In this document: in pieces, positions 34,247-43,427 of the stretch
Layout of the letters: every line of letters begins with the position of its first letter
Numbering within the stretch: position 1 is the stretch's first letter
Source: Panaeolus papilionaceus
Lineage: Eukaryota > Basidiomycota > Agaricomycetes > Agaricales
Direction: 5' to 3'
Assembly (NCBI GenBank): GCA_015501605.1
Contig: JADNRZ010000004.1
Coordinates: forward strand, 124,001-188,000
DNA: 64,000 nt
Notes under the pieces: model-generated
Database searches by the model: none
Seen by the model: only the letters and a program-made list of their open reading frames with translations
Told to the model about the DNA's origin: nothing
Program-made: the position numbers and the translations under genes

Positions 34247-36513
34247 ATGACTAATAATAAGCTACCTCTGAGTGCTAGCGTAACGGATCCAGGGAACCTC
34301 CACACCGAGGGTCAGGAGAAAAATATCAGTCTGCTCAATGGTATTTACATTTTACAACTTCTTTTAGTCGTCCAACAATTCAGACGGCGATGTTGCATAG
34401 GTATTGCATTGGTGGTCGGCTTGCAGGTAATGTCCAACCCAGAACATGGCTGGAAACATTCAGTTGACTTGCATGAAGATTGGATCAGGTATTTTGTAAG
34501 CATCAACGGCCTTTCTCTTGTAGTTCGAATCTCATTTTTACCTAGCTCGTCACCTGGAGTAGTTGTGGCCAACACGCATAGTGTGGGGGCTAGTCTCGTT
34601 GTGTGGGTGATATCCGGCCTGCTCGCCTGGACAGGAGCCAGTAGCTTTGCGGAATTGGGATCTGCAATCCCGCAAAATGGAGGAGCACAAGCATACCTAT
34701 CCTACGCTTACGGACCCCTAGTTTCATATTTATTTGCGTGGACAGCAATAATTGCTCTAAAGCCAGGTGAGTAGCCCACCCATCATACACAGCCCTTCCT
34801 AAATTTTGTGATTATAACTAGGTGGAAATGCCGTGATCAGTCTCATTTTCGGGGAATATGTAAATCGAATGCTATGGCATACAACTCGCGACGAGGTATC
34901 GCCAGATGACATTCCGCAGTGGGCTATCAAACTCACCGCGACAATAGCCGTCGTAATTGTCACGATCATCTGCGTAGCAGCATCAAAGTTGGGCCCGCGA
35001 GTAGCTGTAGTCTTCACCGTCGTTAAAGTATGTCTCCCAATCTTTTTTGCATATACTAGCTACATATAACCTTGTATTTGCAGGTTACATCATTGGTGAG
35101 AACGATTAATTGAAGTGTCCTACGCTACCGCTCAACGTGGAAAAAGCTCCTTGTGACCGTGCTAGGCGTTGTGCAGCTCATTCGGGGGAAAGCCTCTGCG
35201 TCATTTCGGGAGCCACTATTCAGTGGTTCGAGTACCAGTCCTTCGTCATACTCTCTGGCACTTTACTCAGGTCTTTGGGCATTCGACGGATGGGATCAGG
35301 CAAACTTCGTCGGAGGGGAAGTGGCGAACCCAGAAAAAAACATTCCAAGGGCTATCCATTCAAGCATGGTCGTGGTTATGGTGGGTCCCATGGACTATTT
35401 ATGTTTCGGCTGCTTTGATCTAACCTGTGCAAAAGTTGCTTTTCGTGCTTGCGAACATATCATACTTCGTTGTTTTGGATAAAGTGAGCATGTCTCGTTT
35501 CTTAGAAGCTATCTATACTTATCACTGCTCTGCTTAGAGTGTGGTCGGCCTCAGCAACACAGTTGCCCTTGATTTTGGTAGGGCATTATTCGGGCCAATA
35601 GGCGGGAGTGTGTTCGCATTCATGGTGGCCTTTTCTTGCTTCGGAGCGTTGAATGGTGCCCGAATTGGTTTTTTAAAATTCTTTTTAACCAGACTGACAA
35701 CCTTTATAGGCTCATTCTTTACGTCCTCGCGTCTTGTATACGCAGCGGGTCGTGAACGGTATTTGCCCGCCCTATTCGGTCGGTTGCATTCTACGCGTAG
35801 AACACCACTGAACGCTGCGTTGCTTCAAGCTGGCATTACTGTCGCTTTTATTATGCTAGGAAGTGGTTTCCGTTCCTTAATTAATTTCTCTGTCGTTGCT
35901 TCTTGGGCATTCTACTTTCTCACAGTAAGTCCTTGCAACAGAGCGAAATCCACTATCTTAACCATTTTCTAGGTCCTAGGTCTGGTCATTCTCAGAATCA
36001 AAGAACCGATGCTCGAGCGGTAGGTAGCTTTACTCGCGTTGATAAGTATCCTACTTGAGCATCTTCCGACAGACCTTATAAAACATGGATCATCACCCCG
36101 CTCATTTTTTGCGCCGTGAGTACTCCTTCCAGCCATGAGATTGCGTCTGAAGGACGGTCACAGGTTGCCTTATTCCTACTCTGCATGCCAATTATTGCCG
36201 CCCCAAAAGAGGCTATTGCTGTGCTTGGTGCGTTTGCACTCACGCTGAATGTTCTAGAGCTAACCATGATGACGTAGGATTCGTCGCGGCAGGTGTACCT
36301 ATCTACTACATCACTCAGGCTCCAGAGGATATGGATCAGTCTCGGATCGCCCGTGAGTTCCACATCTTGTCTACTTTGTATGTCGGAATTTTAACAGCTT
36401 GGACAGTCTGGTTTTCCTTATGCACACAAAAGCTAAGACGATCAAGAACTGCTGACGGATGGCAGGCAGTGGCAACTGACAATGAAGAGACGGTTGAGAT
36501 GGACCGACGCTAA
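34247..36513 (+). CDS. APC-superfamily amino-acid permease (LAT/MUP1-like)
   Basis: Twelve-helix plasma-membrane amino-acid transporter of the L-type/methionine-permease group. The start ATG at 34247 gives MTNNKLPLSASVTDPGNLHT, a soluble N-tail. TM1 carries the substrate motif IGSGIF followed by SSPGVVVAN. Then: VWVISGLLAWTGASSFAELG, SAIPQNGGAQAYLSYAYGPL, GNAVISLIFGEYVNRMLWHT, VVVQLIRGKASAS-like loop, YSGLWAFDGWDQANFVGGEV, NPEKNIPRAIHSSMVVVM, FFTSSRLVYAAGRERYLPAL, and a cytosolic C-tail ending EETVEMDRR. About ten introns. Two microexons are needed to rebuild the family sequence: 34479-34495 (17 nt, most of IGSGIF) and 35084-35095 (12 nt, VTSL). The substrate is likely a large neutral amino acid or methionine, by family only. 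Confidence 0.88.
34479..34495 (+). other. 17-nt microexon of the permease (IGSGIF motif)
   Basis: The bases encode I-G-S-G-I plus two bases of Phe, between an acceptor (CATGAAG) and a donor (GTAAGC). The preceding exon ends GLQ at 34426 and the next begins with C of Phe, then SSPGVVV. The joined reading GLQ-IGSGIF-SSPG is the conserved TM1 motif of the family. Without the microexon the binding-site loop is lost and the frame breaks. Confidence 0.8.
35084..35095 (+). other. 12-nt microexon of the permease
   Basis: GTTACATCATTG (VTSL) lies between acceptor TTTGCAG and donor GTGAGA, phase 0 on both sides. It joins VVFTVVK to LLVTVLGVVQLIRG, giving an unbroken transmembrane helix. Skipping would keep the frame but shorten the helix by four residues. 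Confidence 0.7.
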
Positions 36514-36891
36514 TCGTTATATAATCGGGAATACACATATAATCACTTTAGTCAAGATACGCTGAGAGCCGCTATATCGTCATAATAGACTAATCCTTAG
36601 GATGTATTGGGCCATGGCACATTGCCTGGATTTGCTCGGAGTTTCCGCGATCCCAGGATAAGCCGAGGTGATGGCTTTGTCAGACAGACTGCAGACCAAC
36701 GAAGAACTGCCTTGGTTGCCATGTTTGGTAGATGTTTATAAAGCAGAACCTTGCAACAGTGTAATCATTCTCTCCCTTTCTTCTACCAAATAACTTATCC
36801 ACTAGCTCGTACGTCTGTACTTATCTATACTCACATTGTTATTCACAGTCGAATCCGATTAAACGTCGATAGAATCACTTTTCACAGCAAT
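36514..36891. promoter_or_regulatory. Intergenic region upstream of ATX1
   Basis: 378 bp between the permease stop and the ATX1 start, same strand. A TATAAA-like box occurs near 36735 (TTTATAAAG), about 155 bp before the ATG. No copper-response element can be claimed by eye. Confidence 0.5.
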
Positions 36892-37366
36892 ATGGTCTGT
36901 CTTAATCACACTACGTCTATCTCATACTGGTACTAAACGTGGGCTGTAATTGCAGTCCGACTCTGAGCATCAATACAAATTCGACGTCAAAGTATGACAT
37001 CTATTGTCAATACGGAATCACAAGGAACTGACCTAGATTAGATGACATGCAACGGTTGCTCTGGAGCTATCACGAGAGTTCTTGAGAAGGCGAAGACCAA
37101 CGGAGACGGTAATGCCAATTATCTTGTTGAATCGCCCTACTCTTGATGCTGAATTAAGACGCAAGGTGTATCTTCGTTCGAAGTAAGCTTGGACAAGCAA
37201 GAAGTCCTTGTTACGGGGTCCATCCCATATGACGATCTCCTCACTAAAATCAAGAAGACTGGTAAAGAGGTGAGTACAGATTACAGTGACTGTAGTACAA
37301 TCAGTGCTGGTGTTTAGCTAAATCGACGGTCTCTATCAGGTCAGGTCAGGTACCACACTCGTTTGA
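36892..37366 (+). CDS. ATX1: Copper chaperone ATX1 (HMA domain)
   Basis: Cytosolic Cu(I) carrier that delivers copper to the Golgi P-type ATPase Ccc2. Inferred exons: an ATG-only exon (36892-36894), then from 36956 SDSEHQYKFDVK, MTCNGCSGAITRVLEKAKTN, VSSFEVSLDKQEVLVTGSIP, YDDLLTKIKKTGKE and VRSGTTLV. The copper site is MTCNGC (MxCxxC). KKTGKE carries the conserved lysine of Atx1 loop 5. Total is about 77 residues, close to the family norm. The first intron starts GTCTGT, a weak donor, but has a good branch site (ACTAAAC) and acceptor TTGCAG. The final exon after acceptor TATCAG at 37339 was preferred because it gives a family-length end; an earlier acceptor would add about 40 unrelated residues. 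Confidence 0.85.
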
Positions 37367-37553
37367 TGAAGATGGGTCGAGGTATTTCATGTGATGTATG
37401 TAGTTTGGGAATGTATAAATTTATATTTTATTATGAATCTTTGGAAGATCGTGTTGCATTAAGACGAAATAGATGTGCGAATTAAGTGTATTACATAAGT
37501 AATAAAGAGAAATTAATTCAATTTCCAGACTTCGGACTTTGCAGACAACCACG

Positions 37554-38152
37554 ATGTCCTCTTTATCGCGTCAATTTACTCGTGCTACTCGCTCAATACC
37601 TCTTTATACATCATGTTCACGCCGTATGTTTTATTCTTCACCAGTAAACTCCGATTTAGTTGCTCCCCCCGACCCCGTCTCAAATCTTCGTCCAATTCTC
37701 TACGACAATGCCTCCAACACTCCAACCGTTCCTAATGTGCGCCATCCATATTCCCTGAGCGAGTTCACTCCAGCTGCTGTAGAGGCTTCCGGTGATCACG
37801 AACTGCAGTTTAAGCTCCTCAGGCAACAGCTCGATACATTCAATCAAGTGTTCTGGACCGATGTTCGTCTTGCATCCACTTTAAGTTTTGCTTTGTTTAC
37901 TCAATGCTTTTTTAGAGCAATACCCGATTTCATGCTGCCAAAACCTCTGTTCTCGAAAGTCTACCCTCTACAGTTTCAGTTCGCGAGAAAGAAAATGCAC
38001 TTTCCGCGCTGTACTCGCAGTGGTTGATGCAAGAAGATGAGCGGACAACATCATATACAGACGAATGGAGAAAAAGAAATTTCCAGCTTATAAACCTTTC
38101 ACTTAAAGTCTGTTTACAGAGATGGATGTATAAAACAAGTACTCAACCATAG
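37554..38152 (+). CDS. COA8: Cytochrome c oxidase assembly factor COA8 (APOPT1 homolog)
   Basis: Mitochondrial protein needed for complex IV assembly or its protection from oxidative stress. The start ATG at 37554 gives MSSLSRQFTRATRSIPLYTS, an Arg/Ser-rich presequence with no acidic residues, typical of matrix targeting. Then SNLRPILYDNASNTP, HPYSLSEFTP, LQFKLLRQQLDTFNQVFWTD and, after the only intron (37862-37917), SNTRFHAAKTSVLESLPS, ALSALYSQWLMQEDERTTSY, TDEWRKRNFQLINLSLKVCL and QRWMYKTSTQP. The block from LRPILY through FNQVFWTDSN is the family core. About 180 residues. It lies next to ATX1, another copper/COX-related gene. Confidence 0.9.
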
Positions 38153-38401
38153 CAGCCGTAATGAATTACCGTAACGCAGTCGGCGTTTCGTTTCTACCGC
38201 ACACACTGTCTCATGAGTTCCCTTAAGACTGGTCGTTCTTGGGGAGCAGATTTGGTAACAAACCTTGTGTACATACATATATCATTAAATACTGTCTAGC
38301 AATACTATAGAGGTGAATAGATTAAATATATGCGTCTGGGTGCATGATGGGTATGTCCCAAAGTAAAATCAAGGCATTAGTCTTTTAAGTCAACAGATCC
38401 G

Positions 38402-41299
38402 TTATGACCCAGGGAAAGGTGACACTCGGGACATACTTCCGATACTGGGTTGAGCACTTTTTGATCGAAATAGACCGGCTGGTGCACCATGATCCCCAGG
38501 AGGATGAAGAGTCGTGGTACGTGTTGAGGACATCCCGAAATCTGGAGGCGAACTGGATACGTGGAGGAGAATGGCGAAGTTTTCCGTGGCGTTGGTCAAT
38601 TTGACCATGCTTGCTTTCAATGAAGAAGATGTCTGTGCCCCCCCAGACTGCTTTAAGATATTAGACAATCGCACTAATGTCTAGAGTCACAAGTCAGTAC
38701 TCGATATTCGCCCCATAGCTGTGAGTTTGTAAGAGTTACGTACTCTCAAAAACAAATGACCATGCTCGCGGAGTAGATTTATGTCGAATTCTGTGTCCTT
38801 ATCATCGAACGCTGTCAACATTGTAGTGAGCTTTTTGGTGACGAATCTCGCGGTCTCCAGGTTGTCCTTGAGGTCCAGTTTCGTCAACATCTCTTGACTC
38901 ATGGTTTCCTCGATCATTTGCCAGACAGAAGGAGCGATCTGTACCGCCACTCGGACGGCTTGTAAGACATCTTGGCTTACCCGGATCTTTGTGGCGACTG
39001 GTGAGCCAAGTGGTGCTCCAGGGGATGTGTCGAACAGAGAATTCTGGGAACCCTGTCGCTGATGGTCAAACATTAGATCTTTGGATGCCATGTGCCGTGA
39101 AAATCCAGGGGTTGCATCTATAGACCCGTTCGGTGTCGAGGACGAAAGAAGAGGAACAGTGATTTGACGCTTAGGAGTCCGCAAAGCCGGTGTATGATGC
39201 CCCCCTCCAGGAGTTGTTGGGACTATGTCATACGATGGCAATTCCTTGCCGATCTGTACATCTTTGGAGCTGAAGGAACCAGCATGGCGGCGGGTTGTTC
39301 GCAGACGACCTGTCGATTGTGCAGAATCCAATGACCGAAGCCGGACTGCTGGCGCTAGTGACTGCTCTCCATAAGTGTATCCTTCAGGGTGATCAAAATT
39401 GTCAGAGCCATAAACAGACGACGACATGAAAGTGCTTCCATGAAGAAGGGGCTTCAATGAGTCGGTGTACGGAAGTAGGCACTGCCAGGCAGAACCAATC
39501 TCCACTGAGGTCCCATAAAGCTCTAAAATGAGCCACCGCATGTAGCGCACGTCGTCGGGCGGCTCCAATCCTATTTGCAGAGTCATGAGGCTCATGGCCT
39601 TGCGGAATATGGTTACAGTGTCTCGACATGACTCAACCAAGGCACGGCAAACGGCGGACGAAGGCATGGAGGACTGACTAACATCGTCAAAGCGATCAAG
39701 GGAGCGGATGAGGTGCAACATGCTGATATTGGCAGGATCTAGAACTTTTTTGAAAAGGTTCGAGAGTCTATCATTGACCACATGGCTGGAATAATGTTCC
39801 AACGACTGATACATCTGGCTCATGGCAAAAAGGATGCTGCGAGCAGTTTCCAAAAGCTGCATCAGTGCGGGAGGAAGAGATTTGTTGATAAAAATGGCTG
39901 CAGATCGGCGGAAGTAGGAGTTACGCTCGACAGTCATCACAGGGACATGTGTGTCCATGTACCTCGCATCATCCGCTGTCGATTGCTTAGAGGCATCGAC
40001 TACATCTCTACGCCCAAACGCAGAAAACAACACAGGCGTTTGATCCCCATGACCGGCACCAAACGGAGGTTGCAGACGTGTTTCAGTCATTCTCAAATCG
40101 GGCAGACTTTTTTTAGAAGAAACCAGGTTGGAGGAAGACTTGTGCAAGGTGCTACCGTGCGAGACGGTGCGAATGTGGAGAGGTTCTACGTCTGGCGGGC
40201 CGAATGATTTCGGGACGTTGTTGGACATCGAGGGCTGGTGAGTTTCGGACAATGAGGCAGTAGGCGAGTCCAAAGGCTTGAGCTGCTGATTACTTGCTTC
40301 GGGTGATTCAAACATGGGGGTGTAGCTGGAATCACTGGAGAATGTGCGGAAATGTGGCGTTAAAACTGCCGTGGCTTCGTCTCTCTGCCAGCTATCGTCC
40401 GCTAAATGTCTATTGAAAGCTAAATTGATGACAATGTGAGATAGGTCGCAAAATACATACCGTTCCAGGTCCCATTCCAGCCGTTCGCTATATCCTGAGT
40501 CGTCATAATCGTGGAAGCCGGATCCGTCAGAATCAAGCCACGATTGAAAGTTTTGAACCTGATTACTGTCATTGAAAACTCCCATATCACCTCCAAAAGA
40601 CGCCATGATTGATTTAGAAGGGTATTCCAAGGGATTGCGATCGATGCGAAGAACCTCGAGTTCGCGAAACCGGGCAAGGTATGCGGGGATACGAATGAGT
40701 TTGTTTTTTGATAGAGAGAATACCTGCTATGATATCAGTTTTCTGCGAACAGCCCCAGGGGATAACCGACGAGTACCCTGAGTTGAAGAAGCCTTCCAGG
40801 TTGGCTGGGCAGGCTCATGATTTTGTTATTGCTTAGATCCAAAGTGTCTAACGCTGACATTTGGGTTAACTGAGTCTAATGTTAACTTGCTGCAGGTATA
40901 GATTTATTTTCGAGTAATGGCGTACCACGTCAGGTACAGACGTAAGACAATTATGCTTCAAATTCAAATATCGAAGTCGATTCAACATAGAGAATTCGGA
41001 AGGTAGGCTAAAGAGGCGATTGTTGCCCAATGCCAGCCTAAAGGACAAACATCAGTCAGCTACAAAGGTGTCGAGTTGTGTGGATGTAAACCTCACCTTT
41101 CTAGTGCACATTCTTGCCTCAACTCCAAGTTGGCAAGTGCCTTGACTTCGAAGGCCTTGATCTCAGAAATTTGCAGCTTTGCTAGTAAAAGGGTACACCC
41201 TCCATCAGGGGATTTCTCCAACCCTTCTTCAATTTGCTCGACCGTTAATGCAGTATTGAAAGGCGACGTTCCTTCATCGTCGTCGTCGCGAATAAACAT
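38402..41299 (-). CDS. SOG2: SOG2, leucine-rich-repeat protein of the RAM/MOR kinase pathway
   Basis: Scaffold of the RAM network, which links Hym1/Mob2/Cbk1-type kinases to polarised growth and cell separation. The start ATG at 41299 gives [21 protein letters not shown] short leucine-rich-repeat domain follows over several small exons: [89 protein letters not shown]. The long exon 38687-40630 holds a disordered Ser/Pro segment, then the Sog2 domain ([20 protein letters not shown] through [14 protein letters not shown] and beyond) and a C-terminal helical part ([20 protein letters not shown]). The last exon ends RVSPFPGS at 38402. About 850 residues. Confidence 0.9.
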
Positions 41300-41723
41300 A
41301 TGAAACGGATCAGAGGGGGGGAGGGGGGGGGAAGGGTTGAGAAAGTTTCGTCACAGGCGACACTGCGGCAGATGATAATTCAAGTCCGTAGCAATGAACA
41401 GTCCGGAGGCAAAGCTTCTAGTTGCACTTGTAAAAAACTGGTCTTTACAGGTATGGAATACAAGCAAAGGAATTGTGCAGCCCCCCTAGAAAATGGTTGT
41501 CAACTCGAACAATAAACGTCCAAGTGAGTTCAACTCGATTGCTAAAGGTCCCATTATTACGTCACGTCACGCGTTACGACCACTTGCCATGCAGAAAGTA
41601 AATGAATTTAATAAGGTTGGACATGGTTTGTAGATGAGATTCCATGTATTGTTCACAAAAGGTTCAACAAGTCCAAAATTCTCTACGAGTAGTTCAAGTC
41701 CGGATGCGGTGATTTGATTGTAG
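41300..41723. promoter_or_regulatory. SOG2 upstream region with G-tract
   Basis: 424 bp between the KDM8-like stop and the SOG2 start. At 41314-41335 the plus strand has runs of seven and nine G separated by single A residues (a homopurine tract), 15-36 bp upstream of the SOG2 ATG. Near 41555-41575 the direct repeat ACGTCACGTCACGCGTTACG includes a TGACGT-type motif on the minus strand. Confidence 0.6.
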
Positions 41724-43096
41724 TCAAAACCACATTGACACGGATATGCTTGTGCTTTCAGAGCGCATAGCGTGCCACCATCGCTTGGGGATGAAAAGCA
41801 TATCCCCAGGTTGAAGTACACATGTCATGGAAAGCGGTAGAATTCGTGAGACATAATCAGGTTGTTCAATGTGTAAATTTTCTGAGAAAACGTCGATTTC
41901 TGAGGTATTCGCCAATTGGGTTGGTACCGTCCCATTTTGAGTGCTAGACATAAAGCTCGACACCGAAGGAGGTGCAAGCCAAACCGTTTTGTATCCCGAT
42001 ATTTGAACTAAAAGACATTGTACGTCAATAATTAATTGCAGAGGTCTTTCAAAATATATACCGTAGAAATTAGAGTAAGGGTCCTGAACGGTTTGTCAGT
42101 CTCTCATGTAACTAATTTCTTTGAAGACGCACAGTATGCGCAGGTGACATGGCACCTTTGGGCCCAAACCAGATATTGAGCAGAGCACCATCGACTGTGT
42201 GCTGGGCGACCTCGGAATCTGCTTCAGCGCCTGCAACGCCCACATAGACATAGTGTGGGATGCTGATGTCGTCTCTTAAAGCAGGGAATTGCTTGAACAG
42301 ATTGTGCTGTGCAAGATAGAAAGAATCTGAGCGTGAATCTTTCAGAGAGCGCAAGAATGTATCCCAAGACATCAACTGTTGCGACCAATCATCTCTTCTA
42401 TAATCGCGACCAACTTCAACGGGGACTATCCTTCCCGGTCCTGCAACCGAACGCAGGTATTTCAAAGAGTTCCAACATCGAGTGGTGAGAGCTGGCCACT
42501 CTGCTGCAAAGCCATTGAGAACAAATGGGCCTTTAGAATGGTGATTTTGGAAGCTCGGAATAGAGGGGGGTGGGTCCAGATACGGAACAGAAAACGAGTG
42601 TGAAATGTCGGGGGTATCGGGACATAATAGATCCTCATCTGACCAATTATCATCGGGAAATGTATGAGAAGCTTGAATTTTGACCAGTATTAAATAGATC
42701 AGGTCTGAAATATCATCATCCCCGGCGCCTGCAATTATAAAGGTGTGGTCCAAAGTTGAAATGGCATCTAAAGCGCGAGAAAGCATGGAGAGAGTGAGGC
42801 TCTTAAGAATGCATGCATTGATGTACGTTTCTCGATACTGGATTAATGACTTTGAGGATCGGGAAAGACGCATACGATCGTGACATAGATCCATGATGTT
42901 CCCAAAAACAACAGACGCCTGGCCTAAATTGTTGGATGAGATGAGATTCAATGCACATTCGTGTAATTCCTGAGCTGTTTTCCCTGTGAAAAAGGTGATA
43001 AGAGTAGATAAAAGCTGAGAAACATTCAACAGTTAACATACCATGACCGGAAGAACGGTCAAGAATGTCAGAAATGTAGGATAATTCCCAGCTCAT
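41724..43096 (-). CDS. JmjC-domain protein, KDM8/JMJD5-like 2-oxoglutarate oxygenase
   Basis: Fe(II)/2-oxoglutarate oxygenase fold. The start ATG at 43096 gives MSWELSYISDILDRSSGHG; the N-terminal ~140 residues are helical (LHECALNLISSNNLGQASVV). The JmjC part: GPFVLNGFAAEWPALTTRCW, IVPVEVGRDYRRDDWSQQLM, FYLAQHNLFKQFPALRDDIS, ALLNIWFGPKGAMSPAHT, then from a 22-nt exon DPYSNFY, then VQISGYKTVWLAPPSVSSF, CVLQPGDMLFIPKRWWHAMR and the end SVSMWF. The iron triad is HTD plus the His of WWHAM. The VEVG and FGP-SP-HxD motifs are JMJD5-like. The family includes protein hydroxylases and proposed histone demethylases or proteases; the substrate cannot be told. About 400 residues. Confidence 0.88.
42062..42083 (-). 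other. 22-nt microexon of the JmjC gene (iron-binding Asp)
   Basis: On the minus strand the exon encodes DPYSNFY plus one base. It is flanked by acceptor CGTTCAG and donor GTATAT. It joins SPAHT upstream with VQISGYKTV downstream in frame, so the HxD iron motif is split between His-Thr in one exon and Asp in this microexon. Confidence 0.8.
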
Positions 43097-43427
43097 TGTA
43101 AATGAATGTAATAGTGGGAGTAAGATAATGGCAGATGTTGAAAGAAGAAGCAATTGAATGTAGTAGTTAAGTAATAAGGGTTGTAGTAAGGGTCTGAACT
43201 CTGAAGATTTTGACGCGTCAAAAAAGAGCAAAGGAATGAAATGGTCCATCAAAAAATACGTCCCAATTTAGGTAAAGCCGTGATGTCACTTTTAGTCACA
43301 TTTTTAAAGTCACAGCATATCAGAGGAGATTTAAAGGCAGCCTCCTCCCGACAAGAAATCCCCCCGTAAACAAGTCAAAACATCCTTCTGCCAGAAATCA
43401 TAGACGGCCCGGTTTGCCCCATAAGGC
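43097..43427. promoter_or_regulatory. Bidirectional promoter KDM8-like / MOT1
   Basis: 331 bp between divergent starts. Two TGACGCGTCA/ATGTCACTTTTAGTCACA-type TGAC repeats are visible (43209-43220 and 43285-43315), suggestive of bZIP-type sites. No ORF. Confidence 0.45.

Noticed and set aside
39782..40207. Plus-strand 141-codon ORF opposite SOG2
   Set aside because: Antisense shadow of the long SOG2 exon.
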